DNA from: Halopiger goleimassiliensis
GTDB taxonomy: Archaea; Halobacteriota; Halobacteria; Halobacteriales; Natrialbaceae
Assembly: GCF_000455345.1 (NCBI RefSeq)
Contig: NZ_HG315690.1
Coordinates: 310,001-374,000 of the forward strand
DNA length: 64,000 nucleotides
Reading direction: 5' to 3'
The first letter of the stretch is position 1. Each line of letters opens with the position of its first letter. Shown one piece after another: positions 18,548 to 27,128 of this stretch. The position numbers and the translations under genes were made by a program. The notes under the pieces were generated by a model, which saw only the letters and a program-made list of their open reading frames with translations, had not been told where the DNA came from and searched no databases.

Positions 18548-18710
18548 CGTTCGACGCCACCGTCCGCCCGAGCCACCACTCCGCTTCTGCTCGAGTCGTC
18601 GACCCGCTATCTGTCGACGGTCCTGTCGCCTCGGTAGCCGTCTGCCGCCCCGTATCACGAATCTGGATTACGTATCACTTATACGACGGCGTTCGAAAGG
18701 GTCGGGCACA

Positions 18711-19484
18711 GTGACTAACACGCAGGTGACGCTCGTTCAGATCGACAACTACGGGCCGTGGACGGTGACCCCCGAACCGCGACGGGAGGCCGACCTCCAG
18801 ACCATGCAGTCTCGACTCTACGCCGACATCTCCCAGTTCGTGGGCAACCGGGGCGGCTACACGTTCTTCACCCGCTTCGACAACATGATCGCCGTCACGA
18901 ACGGCCTCTCGATGGACGATCACGCGCTGCTGCAGGAGTCGGTCGGCAACCGCTACCCGGTGACGCTCAGTCTCGGCGTCGCGACCGGCACTACCCCGGT
19001 TCAGGCGCTCTCGGATGCAACGACACGCCTCCAGGAGGCCGGCAGCGCACAGGACGAGGACCGCCGGGAGTGTCTCGAGGGCCGAACCATCGACGAGGCT
19101 TACCGGTCCGACGAGGACGTCCAGATCGCACACTTCGACGTGATCAACGCGACGGGCACTTACACCGACGAACTCAATGCGTTCGATACGTTCATCGAGA
19201 TCGAACAGGGCTACGCCGAACTCATGCGCCACATGCGCTACGCCCACGACAGCCTCTCGTTTTTCGTCGGGGGTGACAACGTCATCGTCGTCTGTCCCGA
19301 CCTCGAGGCACCCGATTACGAGGAGGCGATCCACCACGTCGAAGAGGCCGTCGACGTGAAACTCCAGGTCGGCGTCGGCCGCGGCGACGACGCCCACGAC
19401 GCCGGTTACGCGGCGAAACACGCCCTCGAGACCTGCCGGGCCGACGGGACGCGCGTCGAACTCGAGTGGGAGGGCTCCCGCTGA
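18711..19484 (+). CDS. arfA: GTP cyclohydrolase III (IIa)
   Basis: 257 aa with a GTG start, giving TNTQVTLVQIDNYGPWTVTP, the well-known N-terminus of archaeal GTP cyclohydrolase III. NRGGYTFFTRFDNMIAVTNG and the second half, SFFVGGDNVIVVCPD, form the tandem ferredoxin-like nucleotide-cyclase-type domains with metal-binding Asp. The enzyme converts GTP to 2-amino-5-formylamino-6-ribosylaminopyrimidinone phosphate, the first step towards riboflavin and F420 deazaflavin in archaea. Full length and intact. Confidence 0.93.
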   Translation: MTNTQVTLVQIDNYGPWTVTPEPRREADLQTMQSRLYADISQFVGNRGGYTFFTRFDNMIAVTNGLSMDDHALLQESVGNRYPVTLSLGVATGTTPVQALSDATTRLQEAGSAQDEDRRECLEGRTIDEAYRSDEDVQIAHFDVINATGTYTDELNAFDTFIEIEQGYAELMRHMRYAHDSLSFFVGGDNVIVVCPDLEAPDYEEAIHHVEEAVDVKLQVGVGRGDDAHDAGYAAKHALETCRADGTRVELEWEGSR

Positions 19485-19698
19485 CAGGTTCACTCGTTCG
19501 GCTATCCGTGGCGGTCCGATGGTTCTCCGTAGGTATCACGTTCGTGAACCGTCACTCGAGACGGCAGTCCACGCTCGAACGCTCCGGGAGGGAAAACCGG
19601 TCCTCACGGCTCGAAAAGGCCAACGTGTAACGTTCGATGCGGCCGCGCTTAAGTGTAGTGGAGGTAGTTTTTAGCCCGGTCACGCGTATTGTTGACAC

Positions 19699-20307
19699 AT
19701 GGAACCAGAACTGTCGGTCAACGAAGTCCTGACGACCGAGTACGTCGGGGTCAGCGAGGGCGACGCGGTCCTCGGTGCGGTACAACTCATGCGCGAGGAG
19801 CGCGCGAGTTGCGTCCTCGTGCTCCGAGGCACCGATCCCGTCGGCATCGTGACCGAGTGGGACGTCCTCGGCGTCGTCGCCGACGAACGCGATCCGAGCG
19901 ACACGACCGTCGGGGAGGTGATGACGACGCCCGTGATCTCGGTCGGCCCGGATCGGTCGCTGAGCGACGTCGCGACGATGATGAGTCGCCAGAACATCCG
20001 GAACGTCGTCGTGGAGCGCGAGGACGAACTCCTGGGCGTCGTCACCCAGCGAGATGTCATCGCTGCCGCCGGCTCGTTCCAGGGCGCGGTAGCCACCAGC
20101 CGTTCGGGTGGGGAAGCGATCGATCCCGACGGATCCGTCGAGGAACCGATGACCACGTCCGCCGACGAGGTTGCCGACGACCGGCTCGCACCCAACGGAG
20201 GCGACGAGTTCTCGACGCAGGGCGTCTGCGAGGCCTGCGGCTCGCTCGCCGACGAACTCCGGGACGTCAACGGGAAACTCGTCTGTCCGGACTGTCGGTC
20301 GGTGTGA
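19699..20307 (+). CDS. CBS-pair protein with C-terminal zinc ribbon
   Basis: 202 aa. Two CBS motifs (VNEVLTTEYVGVSEGDAVLG and VGEVMTTPVISVGPDRSLSD) form one adenosyl-ligand-binding module. The C-terminal CEACGSLADELRDVNGKLVC then PDC makes a four-Cys zinc ribbon. This CBS/zinc-ribbon combination is frequent in haloarchaea and probably senses nucleotides to control a partner. The target is unknown. It lies upstream of pgk on the same strand, with a 111-base gap. Confidence 0.85.
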   Translation: MEPELSVNEVLTTEYVGVSEGDAVLGAVQLMREERASCVLVLRGTDPVGIVTEWDVLGVVADERDPSDTTVGEVMTTPVISVGPDRSLSDVATMMSRQNIRNVVVEREDELLGVVTQRDVIAAAGSFQGAVATSRSGGEAIDPDGSVEEPMTTSADEVADDRLAPNGGDEFSTQGVCEACGSLADELRDVNGKLVCPDCRSV

Positions 20308-20418
20308 CTCGGCGCGAGCACTCGCTTTTCTCCCGTGGCTGCTGGGGCGTGTCAACAGCCAGCGATGCTATTCGTCCGATAGAAAGACCTTTCGGGTGCC
20401 GCGGTGGAACCATCGACA

Positions 20419-21630
20419 ATGATCCCTACCCTCGACGAGCTCGACGTCGAAGGGACCACCGTCGGTGTCCGGGTCGACGTCAACAGTCCGATCGACGACG
20501 GGTCACTCGCCGACGACGCCCGCCTGCGCGCGCACGTCGATACTCTCTCCGAACTTCTCGAACGCGGTGGTCGGGTGGCGGTCCTCGCCCACCAGGGTCG
20601 GCCGGGTGGCGACGAGTTCGTCACGCTCGAGCCCCACGCCGATCGCCTCGGCGAACTGCTCGATCGGCCGGTCGACTACGTCGACGCGACGTTCACCGAG
20701 GCTGCCCGGGACGCCGTCTCGAGCCTCGACGACGGCGAGTGCGTCGTCCTCGAGAACACGCGGTTTTACAGCGAGGAGTACATGGAGTTCGACCCCGACC
20801 GGGCGGCACAGACACACCTCGTCACCGGACTCGAGCCGGTGCTCGACGCCTACGTCAACGACGCCTTCGCCGCAGCACACCGCTCACAGCCCTCGCTCGT
20901 GGGCTTTCCGTCGGTCGTCCCCAGCTACGCTGGCCGGGTGATGGAGACCGAACTCGACGTGCTGGGATCGATCGAGTCGACCGGCGAACCGCGGGTCTAC
21001 GTCCTCGGCGGGGCGAAAGTCTCCGACTCCATCGACGTCGCCTGGTCCGTCCTGGAGAAGGGGCTTGCCGATCACGTGCTGACGGCCGGCGTCGTCGGCA
21101 ACGTCTTTCTCATCGCCGACGGCGTCGACCTCGGCGACGCGAGTTCGGATTTCATCTACGACCAGGGCTACTGGGACGAGATCGATCGTGCGGCGGATCT
21201 CCTGGACGCCTACGGCGACCGCATCGCGCTCCCCCGTGACGTCGCGGTCGATCGCGACGGCGAACGCTACGAGATCGGCGTCAACGCCCTCCCACCCCAG
21301 GACGGCGAATCGGCGATGGACGTCGGCGAGTCGACGCTCGCGTACTACGAGCGGATCCTCGCCGACGCGGAGACGGTCATCCTCAACGGACCGGCCGGCG
21401 TCTTCGAGGACGAGGCCTTCCAGCGCGGTACCCGCGGGATCTACGGTGCCGCGACGGAGGTTCCGACGAGCATCGTCGGCGGTGGCGACACCGCCTCGGC
21501 GTTGCGCAGTCTCGGTATCGAGGGATTCTCGCACGTCAGTACGGGCGGCGGTGCCGCGCTCCGGATGCTCACCGCCGAAACGCTGCCCGCCGTCACGGCA
21601 CTCGAGAATGGCACCGACGCCGACGATTGA
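20419..21630 (+). CDS. pgk: phosphoglycerate kinase
   Basis: 403 aa from the ATG giving MIPTLDELDVEGTTVGVRVD. VRVDVNSPIDDG is the N-terminal substrate strand. HQGRPGG supplies the phosphoglycerate-binding Arg, and ENTRFYSEE, VLGGAKVSDS and GGGDTASALRSLG are standard PGK elements including the ADP loop. It transfers phosphate between 1,3-bisphosphoglycerate and ADP in the cytoplasm. It overlaps the downstream acetyltransferase gene by 23 bases in another frame, so the two are coupled. Confidence 0.96.
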   Translation: MIPTLDELDVEGTTVGVRVDVNSPIDDGSLADDARLRAHVDTLSELLERGGRVAVLAHQGRPGGDEFVTLEPHADRLGELLDRPVDYVDATFTEAARDAVSSLDDGECVVLENTRFYSEEYMEFDPDRAAQTHLVTGLEPVLDAYVNDAFAAAHRSQPSLVGFPSVVPSYAGRVMETELDVLGSIESTGEPRVYVLGGAKVSDSIDVAWSVLEKGLADHVLTAGVVGNVFLIADGVDLGDASSDFIYDQGYWDEIDRAADLLDAYGDRIALPRDVAVDRDGERYEIGVNALPPQDGESAMDVGESTLAYYERILADAETVILNGPAGVFEDEAFQRGTRGIYGAATEVPTSIVGGGDTASALRSLGIEGFSHVSTGGGAALRMLTAETLPAVTALENGTDADD

Positions 21631-22078
21631 ACGCGCGAGCGGCAGCGACGTCGACGCCATCGCGGATATGTGGGTTCGACTGGCCCGCGACCAGCGCGCG
21701 TACGATTCCTACGTCCGTCCCGAGGCCAACAGGGAGGCGATGCGGGAGAGCCTCGCCGCCTACGCCGCCGCGGACGGCCTCCTCGTCGCCCGCGTCGACG
21801 GCGAACTCGCCGGCTTCGCCTCCGTCTCCATCGAACGCGGCTCCCTCGAACTCGACGCGACTCGTGGAACCCTCTCGAACCTGTACGTCGAACCCCGCTT
21901 TCGGGATCAGGGAGTCGGCTCGGCGCTGCTCGAGGCCGCCGAATCGACCCTCGAGGAGAAAGGTGCCGAAGTCGTCGTCCTCGAGGTGATGGCCGCGAAC
22001 GAGGACGCCCGGCGCTTCTATCGCCGCCACGGCTACGACGCGTTCCGCGTGACGATGGACCGCTCGCTCGAGGAGTGA
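21608..22078 (+). CDS. GNAT family N-acetyltransferase
   Basis: 156 aa. LSNLYVEPRFRDQGVGSALL contains the acetyl-CoA-binding Q/RxxGxG/A loop (RDQGVGSA), followed by LEVMAANEDARRFYRRHGYD, the typical GNAT end. The acceptor substrate is unknown. It starts inside the last codons of pgk. It ends 47 bases before the tRNA-Thr used as the provirus integration site. Confidence 0.9.
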   Translation: MAPTPTIERASGSDVDAIADMWVRLARDQRAYDSYVRPEANREAMRESLAAYAAADGLLVARVDGELAGFASVSIERGSLELDATRGTLSNLYVEPRFRDQGVGSALLEAAESTLEEKGAEVVVLEVMAANEDARRFYRRHGYDAFRVTMDRSLEE

Positions 22079-22125
22079 GCGAAAAGCGATACACACTCAA
22101 AGGAGGCTCGCCAACTGACGCCCGC

Positions 22126-22199
22126 GCCAGGGGAGCATGGGTGGTTCATGCACTCGACTTGTAATCGAGACTTCCGGGGTTCAAATCCCCGCCCTGGCT
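22126..22199 (+). tRNA. tRNA-Thr (UGU)
   Basis: A 74-base cloverleaf. The acceptor stem is GCCAGGG with CCCTGGC, the D-arm GCAT/ATGC, and the anticodon stem CTCGA/TCGAG around loop CTTGTAA (anticodon TGT, Thr). The T-arm is CGGGG-TTCAAAT-CCCCG and the discriminator is T, as expected for archaeal tRNA-Thr. CCA is not encoded. Position 8 is G instead of the nearly universal U. The 3' half doubles as the provirus attachment site and remains complete after integration. Confidence 0.93.
22177..22197 (+). repeat. attL, within the 3' end of tRNA-Thr
   Basis: 21 bases of the T-arm and acceptor stem, GGGTTCAAATCCCCGCCCTGG at most, match 46996-47016 at 18 of 21 positions, including an identical core CCCCGCCCTGG (22187-22197). 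The far copy lies 49 bases upstream of the integrase start. Integration into tRNA 3' ends is the rule for archaeal tyrosine recombinases. Confidence 0.8.
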
Positions 22200-22208
22200 T
22201 AGATCCTT

Positions 22209-22287
22209 AGGTTCAAATCCTCTACCGCCAGGTATCCGAACAGCCGTCAACCCGGGTGGCGGTAGTTGGGCAAACCTGAGGTTCAAA
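22209..22287 (+). repeat. T-arm-like repeats and hairpin just inside attL
   Basis: Two further copies of the T-arm-like AGGTTCAAA (22209-22217 and 22279-22287) follow the tRNA. Between them is an inverted repeat CTACCGCCA (22222-22230) with TGGCGGTAG (22257-22265). These could be integrase arm sites or scars of earlier integrations into the same tRNA. Confidence 0.45.
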
Positions 22288-22325
22288 GCTCATTCTGCCG
22301 GCGGTCAGAACGGAGGTGTCAGTGC

Positions 22326-22475
22326 GTGAGCTCCGCGACCGACGAGTTCGGTCCGTTCTGCGGGGCGCTCGGGTGTACCGAAGACGCCGACGTCGTCATC
22401 AACCACCCGGAGCACGGCCGCCGAACGGTCTGCGAAAACCACGCCGAAGGCCACGAGGTGGTCGCGGATGTCTGA
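22326..22475 (+). CDS. small zinc-finger-like viral protein
   Basis: 49 aa from a GTG start, with four Cys/His pairs: FGPFCGALGC, INHPEHG and VCENHAEGH. The pattern suits one zinc ion, a common feature of small haloviral proteins. The last eight bases overlap the start of the next gene (ATG at 22468), which supports translation. It is the first gene inside the provirus left end. Confidence 0.55.
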   Translation: MSSATDEFGPFCGALGCTEDADVVINHPEHGRRTVCENHAEGHEVVADV

Positions 22476-22971
22476 AGAGCCGGACGTCCGCCCCGAGGAC
22501 GCCCTTCAGGTCGCCCAGCGAGCACTCCAGAAGTGCAACGGCCTCGAGGACGATCTCGACGAGCTCCGTGACGAGTACGACGACCTCGCGGAGGAACTGA
22601 CCGCCGTCAAGCTTCGCCTCTCCGAGGAGGACGACGACGCCGACTACCGCGATCTCTCGCTCGACACCAAGATTGGGATGGTTCGCGAGCACGCCTACCA
22701 GAAGGCCGCCAACGGCCACGGGAAGGCGACGCTCACTTACGACGACGTCATGTGGGAGGTGTTCGACGGGGAGCCCGGGAACAACCAGTGCTACCGACTC
22801 CTCCGACGAGCGGCTGGCTACGACAACGACGGGAATCGCGTCCAGGACGTCTCCGGCTTCGATCTCGACGAGAGCAGTCGGCCGATGAAACTCACCGTGG
22901 ACGCGAAGGCGGCAAAACGAGGTGCCGCCTTTTCTTCCCGGAATAATTCGAGTTCGGGGGAGGTGTTCTGA
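22468..22971 (+). CDS. coiled-coil/winged-helix-like early viral protein
   Basis: 167 aa. An acidic coiled coil spans about residues 20-55 (GLEDDLDELRDEYDDLAEEL). A compact domain follows with YDDVMWEVFDGEPGNNQCYR and LLRRAAGY that looks like a DNA-binding winged helix. The end is Ser/Asn-rich. It precedes the MCM gene by 189 bases, and its 3' end contains the first of a cluster of GGAAT/ATTCC motifs. A role in replication initiation or early control is plausible but not shown. Confidence 0.55.
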   Translation: MSEEPDVRPEDALQVAQRALQKCNGLEDDLDELRDEYDDLAEELTAVKLRLSEEDDDADYRDLSLDTKIGMVREHAYQKAANGHGKATLTYDDVMWEVFDGEPGNNQCYRLLRRAAGYDNDGNRVQDVSGFDLDESSRPMKLTVDAKAAKRGAAFSSRNNSSSGEVF

Positions 22972-23136
22972 GGATGGGTTCATTCCACCGCGGAATTCCA
23001 CCTCCCTAAATCTCGCTGTAGTAGTCAGCAAGTGCAGTTGTGTAAGCAAGTGTCCGTTAGCTGAGCGTACGCCGAATCCGACGCCGTCCGACGCCGTCGT
23101 TCGGCGTTCGGAACGCTCGATCCGGAATTATTCCGG
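22938..23136. promoter_or_regulatory. GGAAT/ATTCC palindrome cluster before mcm, candidate origin or operator
   Basis: Three related palindromes: CCGGAATAATTCG at 22938-22950, ATTCC-N5-GGAAT at 22982-22996 and a perfect CCGGAATTATTCCGG at 23122-23136. Between them AGCAAGTG occurs twice within 30 bases (near 23024 and 23045), and a CGCCGAA/TTCGGCG arm pair lies near 23070-23110. The cluster sits directly upstream of the replicative helicase gene, the usual place for a viral origin or the operator of the early operon. Confidence 0.5.
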
Positions 23137-23160
23137 CAAGAAAAGACCGCGACCGATCCC

Positions 23161-25278
23161 ATGTCACAAACCCAAACGCAAACCAGTCCACTCGTCGACG
23201 ACCTCTCGACGGAGTTCCTCCGTCGGTACTACAAGGAGGAGGTCCAGCAGCTGGCGCAACGGTATCCGAACGAGCAGCGCTCCCTCGAGGTCGACTGGAG
23301 CGACATCTACCAGTACGATCCGGACGTCGCCGACGACGTCCTCGCCGAACCGGAGCAGATGCGTCGCTACTTCGAGGAGGCACTGCGGCTGTTCGACCTC
23401 TCGATCGACGTCACTCTCTCCAACGCGCACGTACGTATCGGCGGGCTCCCGGAGGAGTTCACCTACTACCCGGGTGGCTTCTCCCCGTCGGACGAACTCG
23501 GCAGCTACCGATCGATCCGTGGCGAGATCACGAAGGCGACCGACACCTACCCGAAGATCGAGGAGGCTGCCTTCGAGTGCCAACTCTGCAGCACGATCAC
23601 GCGAGTGCCGCAGTCTGACGGCGACTTCCAGGAACCCCACGAGTGCCAGGGGTGTCAACGCCAGGGGCCGTTCCGGGTGAACTTCGATCAGTCGGAGTTC
23701 GTCGACGCCCAGAAGCTCCGGATCAAGGAACCGCCGGAGCTCGCCGACGGCGCCGGCAAGAAGATCGACGCGTTCGTCGAGGACGACCTCGCGGGCGAGG
23801 TGACGATCGGCGATCGCGTCGTCGTCTCGGGCATCGTCCGCTTCGAGCAGGAGAGTAGCGGCTCGAAAAAGAAGGCGAAGTTCGAGCCCTACCTCGAGGG
23901 TCGCCATATCGAGATCGAGGAGACAGACCAGCAGGACCTCGACGTCTCGAGCGAGGAGCGCAAGCGGATCCGCGAGCTCGCCGACGGTGCCGAAGGGACG
24001 CCACTCGAGGCCGCCGCCGAGTCGCTCGCGCCGAAGGTCTACGGCTACGACATCGAGAAGAAGGCGCTGATCCTCGCGCTCGCCTCTGGTGGGAAGATCA
24101 CCTACCCCACTGGCGACTCCGACCGGTCGGACCTGCACGTCCTCCTCCTGGGCGATCCAGGAACGGCGAAGTCGAAGCTGATCGATCGGGCCAAGGAACA
24201 CGGCTGGCGAACGGTCGGCGTCTCGTCGAAACGAGCGACGATTCCGGGCCTCACCGCCGCCGCGGAGCAGGACGACTTCGGCGACGGCGAGTGGGTGATG
24301 AAAGCCGGCGCGTTCGTCAAGGCGAACGGCGGCACCGTCTGTATCGACGAACTCGACGACATGGATCCCGACACGCGGGCGGGGATGCTCGAGCCGATGA
24401 GCAACCAGAAGTTCAACGCGACGCTCGCCGGCGAAAGCGTCACGTTCCAGACCGAGACGTCGGTCGTCGCTGCCGGGAACCCCCGCGACGGTCGGTTCAA
24501 TCCCTACGAACCCGCGCCGGAGCAGTTCGACTTCGAGTCGGCGCTGATCTCCCGGTTCGACCTCGTGTTCACGATGGCCGACAAGCCCGACGAGGAGGAA
24601 GACCGGGAGATCGCCGATCACATCCTCGCCTCGAGGGACGCCGCGAAACGGGCCCAAATGGACGACGGGGCCGAGTCGGGCGACGCCGACGAGGACCTCG
24701 AGAAGATCACGCCGCCGGTCGAGGGCGACATCCTGCGGAAGTGGATCGCCCTGGCTCGACAGCGACCGACGCCGCCGTTCGAGTCGAAAGAACTCCGCAC
24801 CGACCTCCGGGACCGCTGGCTCGAACTCCGCGGTCTGTACGACTACGACGAGACCGAGCCGATCCCTGTCACCTTCCGCAAACTCGAGGCGATGGTCCGG
24901 GTTTGCGAGGCACTCGCGAAGTTCGAGCTCTGCGACGAGATTCGCGAACGCCACGTCGACCAGGTGCTCGAGATCGTCGGCCGGTCGATGGACGACATCG
25001 GCAAGAACGAGGACGGCGAACTCGACGCCGACGTCCACGAGGTGGGCGAGTCGAAGGATCAGCGCTCGCGCCGGAAGTGCCTCGCCGGCGCGATCAAGGA
25101 ACTCGAAGAGGAGTACGACAACGGCGTCCCCCGCGATCGCGTGATCGAGTACATTCAGGACGAACTCGACCGGGACTTCGAGGCGTCGAAGCTGCACGCA
25201 GATATGGACAAGTGGGTCGGCGAGGGGGCAGCGACCGAGCCCGAAACCGATCGGATCCGCTACCTCGGGAGGTACTGA
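23161..25278 (+). CDS. mcm: MCM replicative helicase, proviral
   Basis: 705 aa, hexameric DNA helicase of the element. The N-terminal domain carries a zinc motif (C140, C143, C162, C165). The AAA+ core has Walker A GDPGTAKSK (331-339), Walker B CIDELDDM (about 394), sensor AAGNP and arginine-finger segment SALISRFDL (R465). A C-terminal winged helix follows the DRVIEYIQDELD region. Length matches archaeal MCM and all catalytic residues are intact. No Orc1/Cdc6 gene accompanies it, so host initiator or an unrecognised viral protein must load it. Confidence 0.94.
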   Translation: MSQTQTQTSPLVDDLSTEFLRRYYKEEVQQLAQRYPNEQRSLEVDWSDIYQYDPDVADDVLAEPEQMRRYFEEALRLFDLSIDVTLSNAHVRIGGLPEEFTYYPGGFSPSDELGSYRSIRGEITKATDTYPKIEEAAFECQLCSTITRVPQSDGDFQEPHECQGCQRQGPFRVNFDQSEFVDAQKLRIKEPPELADGAGKKIDAFVEDDLAGEVTIGDRVVVSGIVRFEQESSGSKKKAKFEPYLEGRHIEIEETDQQDLDVSSEERKRIRELADGAEGTPLEAAAESLAPKVYGYDIEKKALILALASGGKITYPTGDSDRSDLHVLLLGDPGTAKSKLIDRAKEHGWRTVGVSSKRATIPGLTAAAEQDDFGDGEWVMKAGAFVKANGGTVCIDELDDMDPDTRAGMLEPMSNQKFNATLAGESVTFQTETSVVAAGNPRDGRFNPYEPAPEQFDFESALISRFDLVFTMADKPDEEEDREIADHILASRDAAKRAQMDDGAESGDADEDLEKITPPVEGDILRKWIALARQRPTPPFESKELRTDLRDRWLELRGLYDYDETEPIPVTFRKLEAMVRVCEALAKFELCDEIRERHVDQVLEIVGRSMDDIGKNEDGELDADVHEVGESKDQRSRRKCLAGAIKELEEEYDNGVPRDRVIEYIQDELDRDFEASKLHADMDKWVGEGAATEPETDRIRYLGRY

Positions 25279-25280
25279 TC

Positions 25281-25703
25281 ATGTCAGGATCTACCGAGAC
25301 CATCGCGAGCGAAGTAGAACGCCGCAAGCGATCGAAGGAGGCCTACGAGGCCGTCATCCGCTGCACCGATTACAACTCGGGTCGCGTCCAGCCCCCGCTC
25401 GCGAAGCAGTCGTCGGTCATCGGCTCACTCCACGCTGCCGGGTACGGGAGCTACGGGCTCGATGAACTCCATCGAGCGATCAGAGCGGCGTGCTCGAACG
25501 GCGACCTCTTCCGGATGACCGATGGGCATGGGGACGTCCGGCTGGGGATCGACGACGCGGAGACGCTCGTCGAGAAGGTCCAAGGCCACCTCATCGTGAG
25601 CGACGACCCGCACTCGGAGGTCATCGCACTGGCGAACGAACGCCTGGGTCAGCTGGGCCACGGCCACCAGACGAAACGCGCAGTGGGTGGTCTCGATGAG
25701 TGA
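25281..25703 (+). CDS. viral protein following mcm, unknown
   Basis: 140 aa, soluble. The middle (HAAGYGSYGLDELHRAIRAA then CSNGDLFRM) looks like a winged helix, and the rest is helical and acidic. The ATG is two bases after the mcm stop. The 3' end overlaps the next small gene by eight bases. An accessory replication role is possible from position only. Confidence 0.6.
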   Translation: MSGSTETIASEVERRKRSKEAYEAVIRCTDYNSGRVQPPLAKQSSVIGSLHAAGYGSYGLDELHRAIRAACSNGDLFRMTDGHGDVRLGIDDAETLVEKVQGHLIVSDDPHSEVIALANERLGQLGHGHQTKRAVGGLDE

Positions 25704-25812
25704 CGGCGACAATCACAGAGACTGTACTGACCGCACTGTTAGTGATGAAGAACTGGCGGTCATCGGACCGTCTCGTAGTTGGGCTAGTGAAGGGGGTGAC
25801 GCGGACCGATGA
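25696..25812 (+). CDS. 38-aa small protein in mcm operon
   Basis: MSDGDNHRDCTDRTVSDEEL begins a short hydrophilic product. Its ATG lies inside the end of the preceding gene and its TGA overlaps the next ATG (ATGA, 25809-25812). Overlap at both ends is good evidence that it is translated. No domain is recognisable. Confidence 0.5.
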   Translation: MSDGDNHRDCTDRTVSDEELAVIGPSRSWASEGGDADR

Positions 25813-26195
25813 CCGTTTTCGAAGACGCCTACGAACTCCGGCAGAACAATCTCCAACACGACACCGTCCCAACCGCCAAGGGGCCGCGGTCGATCGAGAG
25901 GCTGTTCGAGGCCCGCGACCGCTTCGAGCGGCTGGGCAACGATCGCCGCGACGGCTGTCTCGCGATCGACGCCGAGAACACCCGTGAGATCCCACGCGGG
26001 TGGGTCTCACCCGACCACGATACGCTGCCCGATGGCCACGAGGGGCTCTGGCCACTCGAGGACATGACGACAGTCCTAGCGTCCTGCGATGGCGCGTTCA
26101 TCTGCCAGTCGGATGCCGTCTGCCTGGACATGACGATCCTTCAGCCCGACGGCGTCGTCGCGATCGACTTCGAGCGAGGTGAAACCGATGCCTGA
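25809..26195 (+). CDS. hypothetical viral protein
   Basis: 128 aa, acidic, no membrane segment. Two Cys (SCDGAFICQSDAVCLDM) and a beta-rich C-terminal part are visible. It is coupled upstream by an ATGA overlap and downstream by overlap with the winged-helix gene start. I do not recognise the family. Confidence 0.6.
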   Translation: MTVFEDAYELRQNNLQHDTVPTAKGPRSIERLFEARDRFERLGNDRRDGCLAIDAENTREIPRGWVSPDHDTLPDGHEGLWPLEDMTTVLASCDGAFICQSDAVCLDMTILQPDGVVAIDFERGETDA

Positions 26196-26430
26196 GAAGC
26201 AGGAGGATCACGAGGACCTCCCGCCGAGCGCGCAGTTCGTGCTATGGGTCCTCGAGGACGAAGGCCCGCTCACCCAGCAGGAGCTCGCCGAGAAGATCAC
26301 TCTCCCGAAGCGGACCGTTCGGTACGCCCTCACCCGCCTCGAGGACGAGGGGATCGTCGAATCACAGACCTATCTGAAAGACGCCCGACAGTCACTCTAC
26401 ACGATCGAGGACGACACCTCTGGCCGGTGA
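26188..26430 (+). CDS. winged-helix (MarR/TrmB-type) regulator
   Basis: 80 aa from ATG 26188, which overlaps the previous stop; a GTG at 26179 is an alternative. Nearly the whole protein is a winged helix: SAQFVLWVLEDEGPLTQQEL, PKRTVRYALTRLEDEGIVES (recognition helix) and a wing ARQSLYTIEDD. Small proteins of this kind are frequent in haloviruses and plasmids and control early or late genes. It closes the replication operon. Confidence 0.75.
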   Translation: MPEKQEDHEDLPPSAQFVLWVLEDEGPLTQQELAEKITLPKRTVRYALTRLEDEGIVESQTYLKDARQSLYTIEDDTSGR

Positions 26431-26579
26431 GAAGTGACGATATTCGTCACCAGGTTTCTTCTTAAGTCGATGTATTACCTTGTGTGAATGTAACGGCTGT
26501 TCCACCATCGATCCCCGGCCGAGGCAACGACGACGTCGGGGGTTGGTCGACAGCCGACGGTCTCTCCTCCCGATCCACC

Positions 26580-27128
26580 ATGTCCACCACAGCCCACCCC
26601 CTCGACGAGGTCCAGGACCGCGATCAGGCCGACCGCGTCTTCCGACGCTACGTGTTCGAGGACTCCTCCTGCTGCAGCAACTGCTTCCGCAGGATCAAGA
26701 GCGACCACGTCCGCCTCGAGTGGGGTGCGGAAGGCAACGACGTCGATCCGAAGGCGACGTGTGCCCGGTCGGTTCGCGAACACAAGACCAAGCCTGGAGA
26801 GATCGGTCCCGAAGGCCCACTCCAGGGGGCCGAGCAAGTCGAGATCACGACGAAAGCCCGCTACCCCACGCGCACGTTCTGTGACGACTGCGGGTCCGTC
26901 TCGGGCCGGGCCGACGACGAATCGATGACGCGACGAGAGGCACTCCGACGCGCTGAAACGCTCGCTGTACGACTCGAAGAGGTTGGCGAACCGGTGGACG
27001 TGGAGGTTTTGAAGAAGCTGGTCGGCCACCTCAAGTCCCAGCCCCGGTTTACCGGCTACGACACCGAGGTCTTCGAGGCCGCGACTACCGTCGCGATCCG
27101 CCACGCTCGCAACCGACGCCAACGATGA
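26580..27128 (+). CDS. zinc-ribbon protein of haloviral type
   Basis: 182 aa from MSTTAHPLDEVQDRDQADRV. An upstream GTG at 26484 would add a Pro/Ser-rich stretch with no family look. SSCCSNCFRRIKS and TFCDDCGSVSG provide two CxxC knuckles of a zinc ribbon, separated by about 80 residues. The helical C-terminal half (TRREALRRAETLAVRLEEVG) is typical of proteins found on haloarchaeal plasmids and proviruses. Exact function is unknown. It overlaps the next gene by four bases. Confidence 0.65.
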   Translation: MSTTAHPLDEVQDRDQADRVFRRYVFEDSSCCSNCFRRIKSDHVRLEWGAEGNDVDPKATCARSVREHKTKPGEIGPEGPLQGAEQVEITTKARYPTRTFCDDCGSVSGRADDESMTRREALRRAETLAVRLEEVGEPVDVEVLKKLVGHLKSQPRFTGYDTEVFEAATTVAIRHARNRRQR

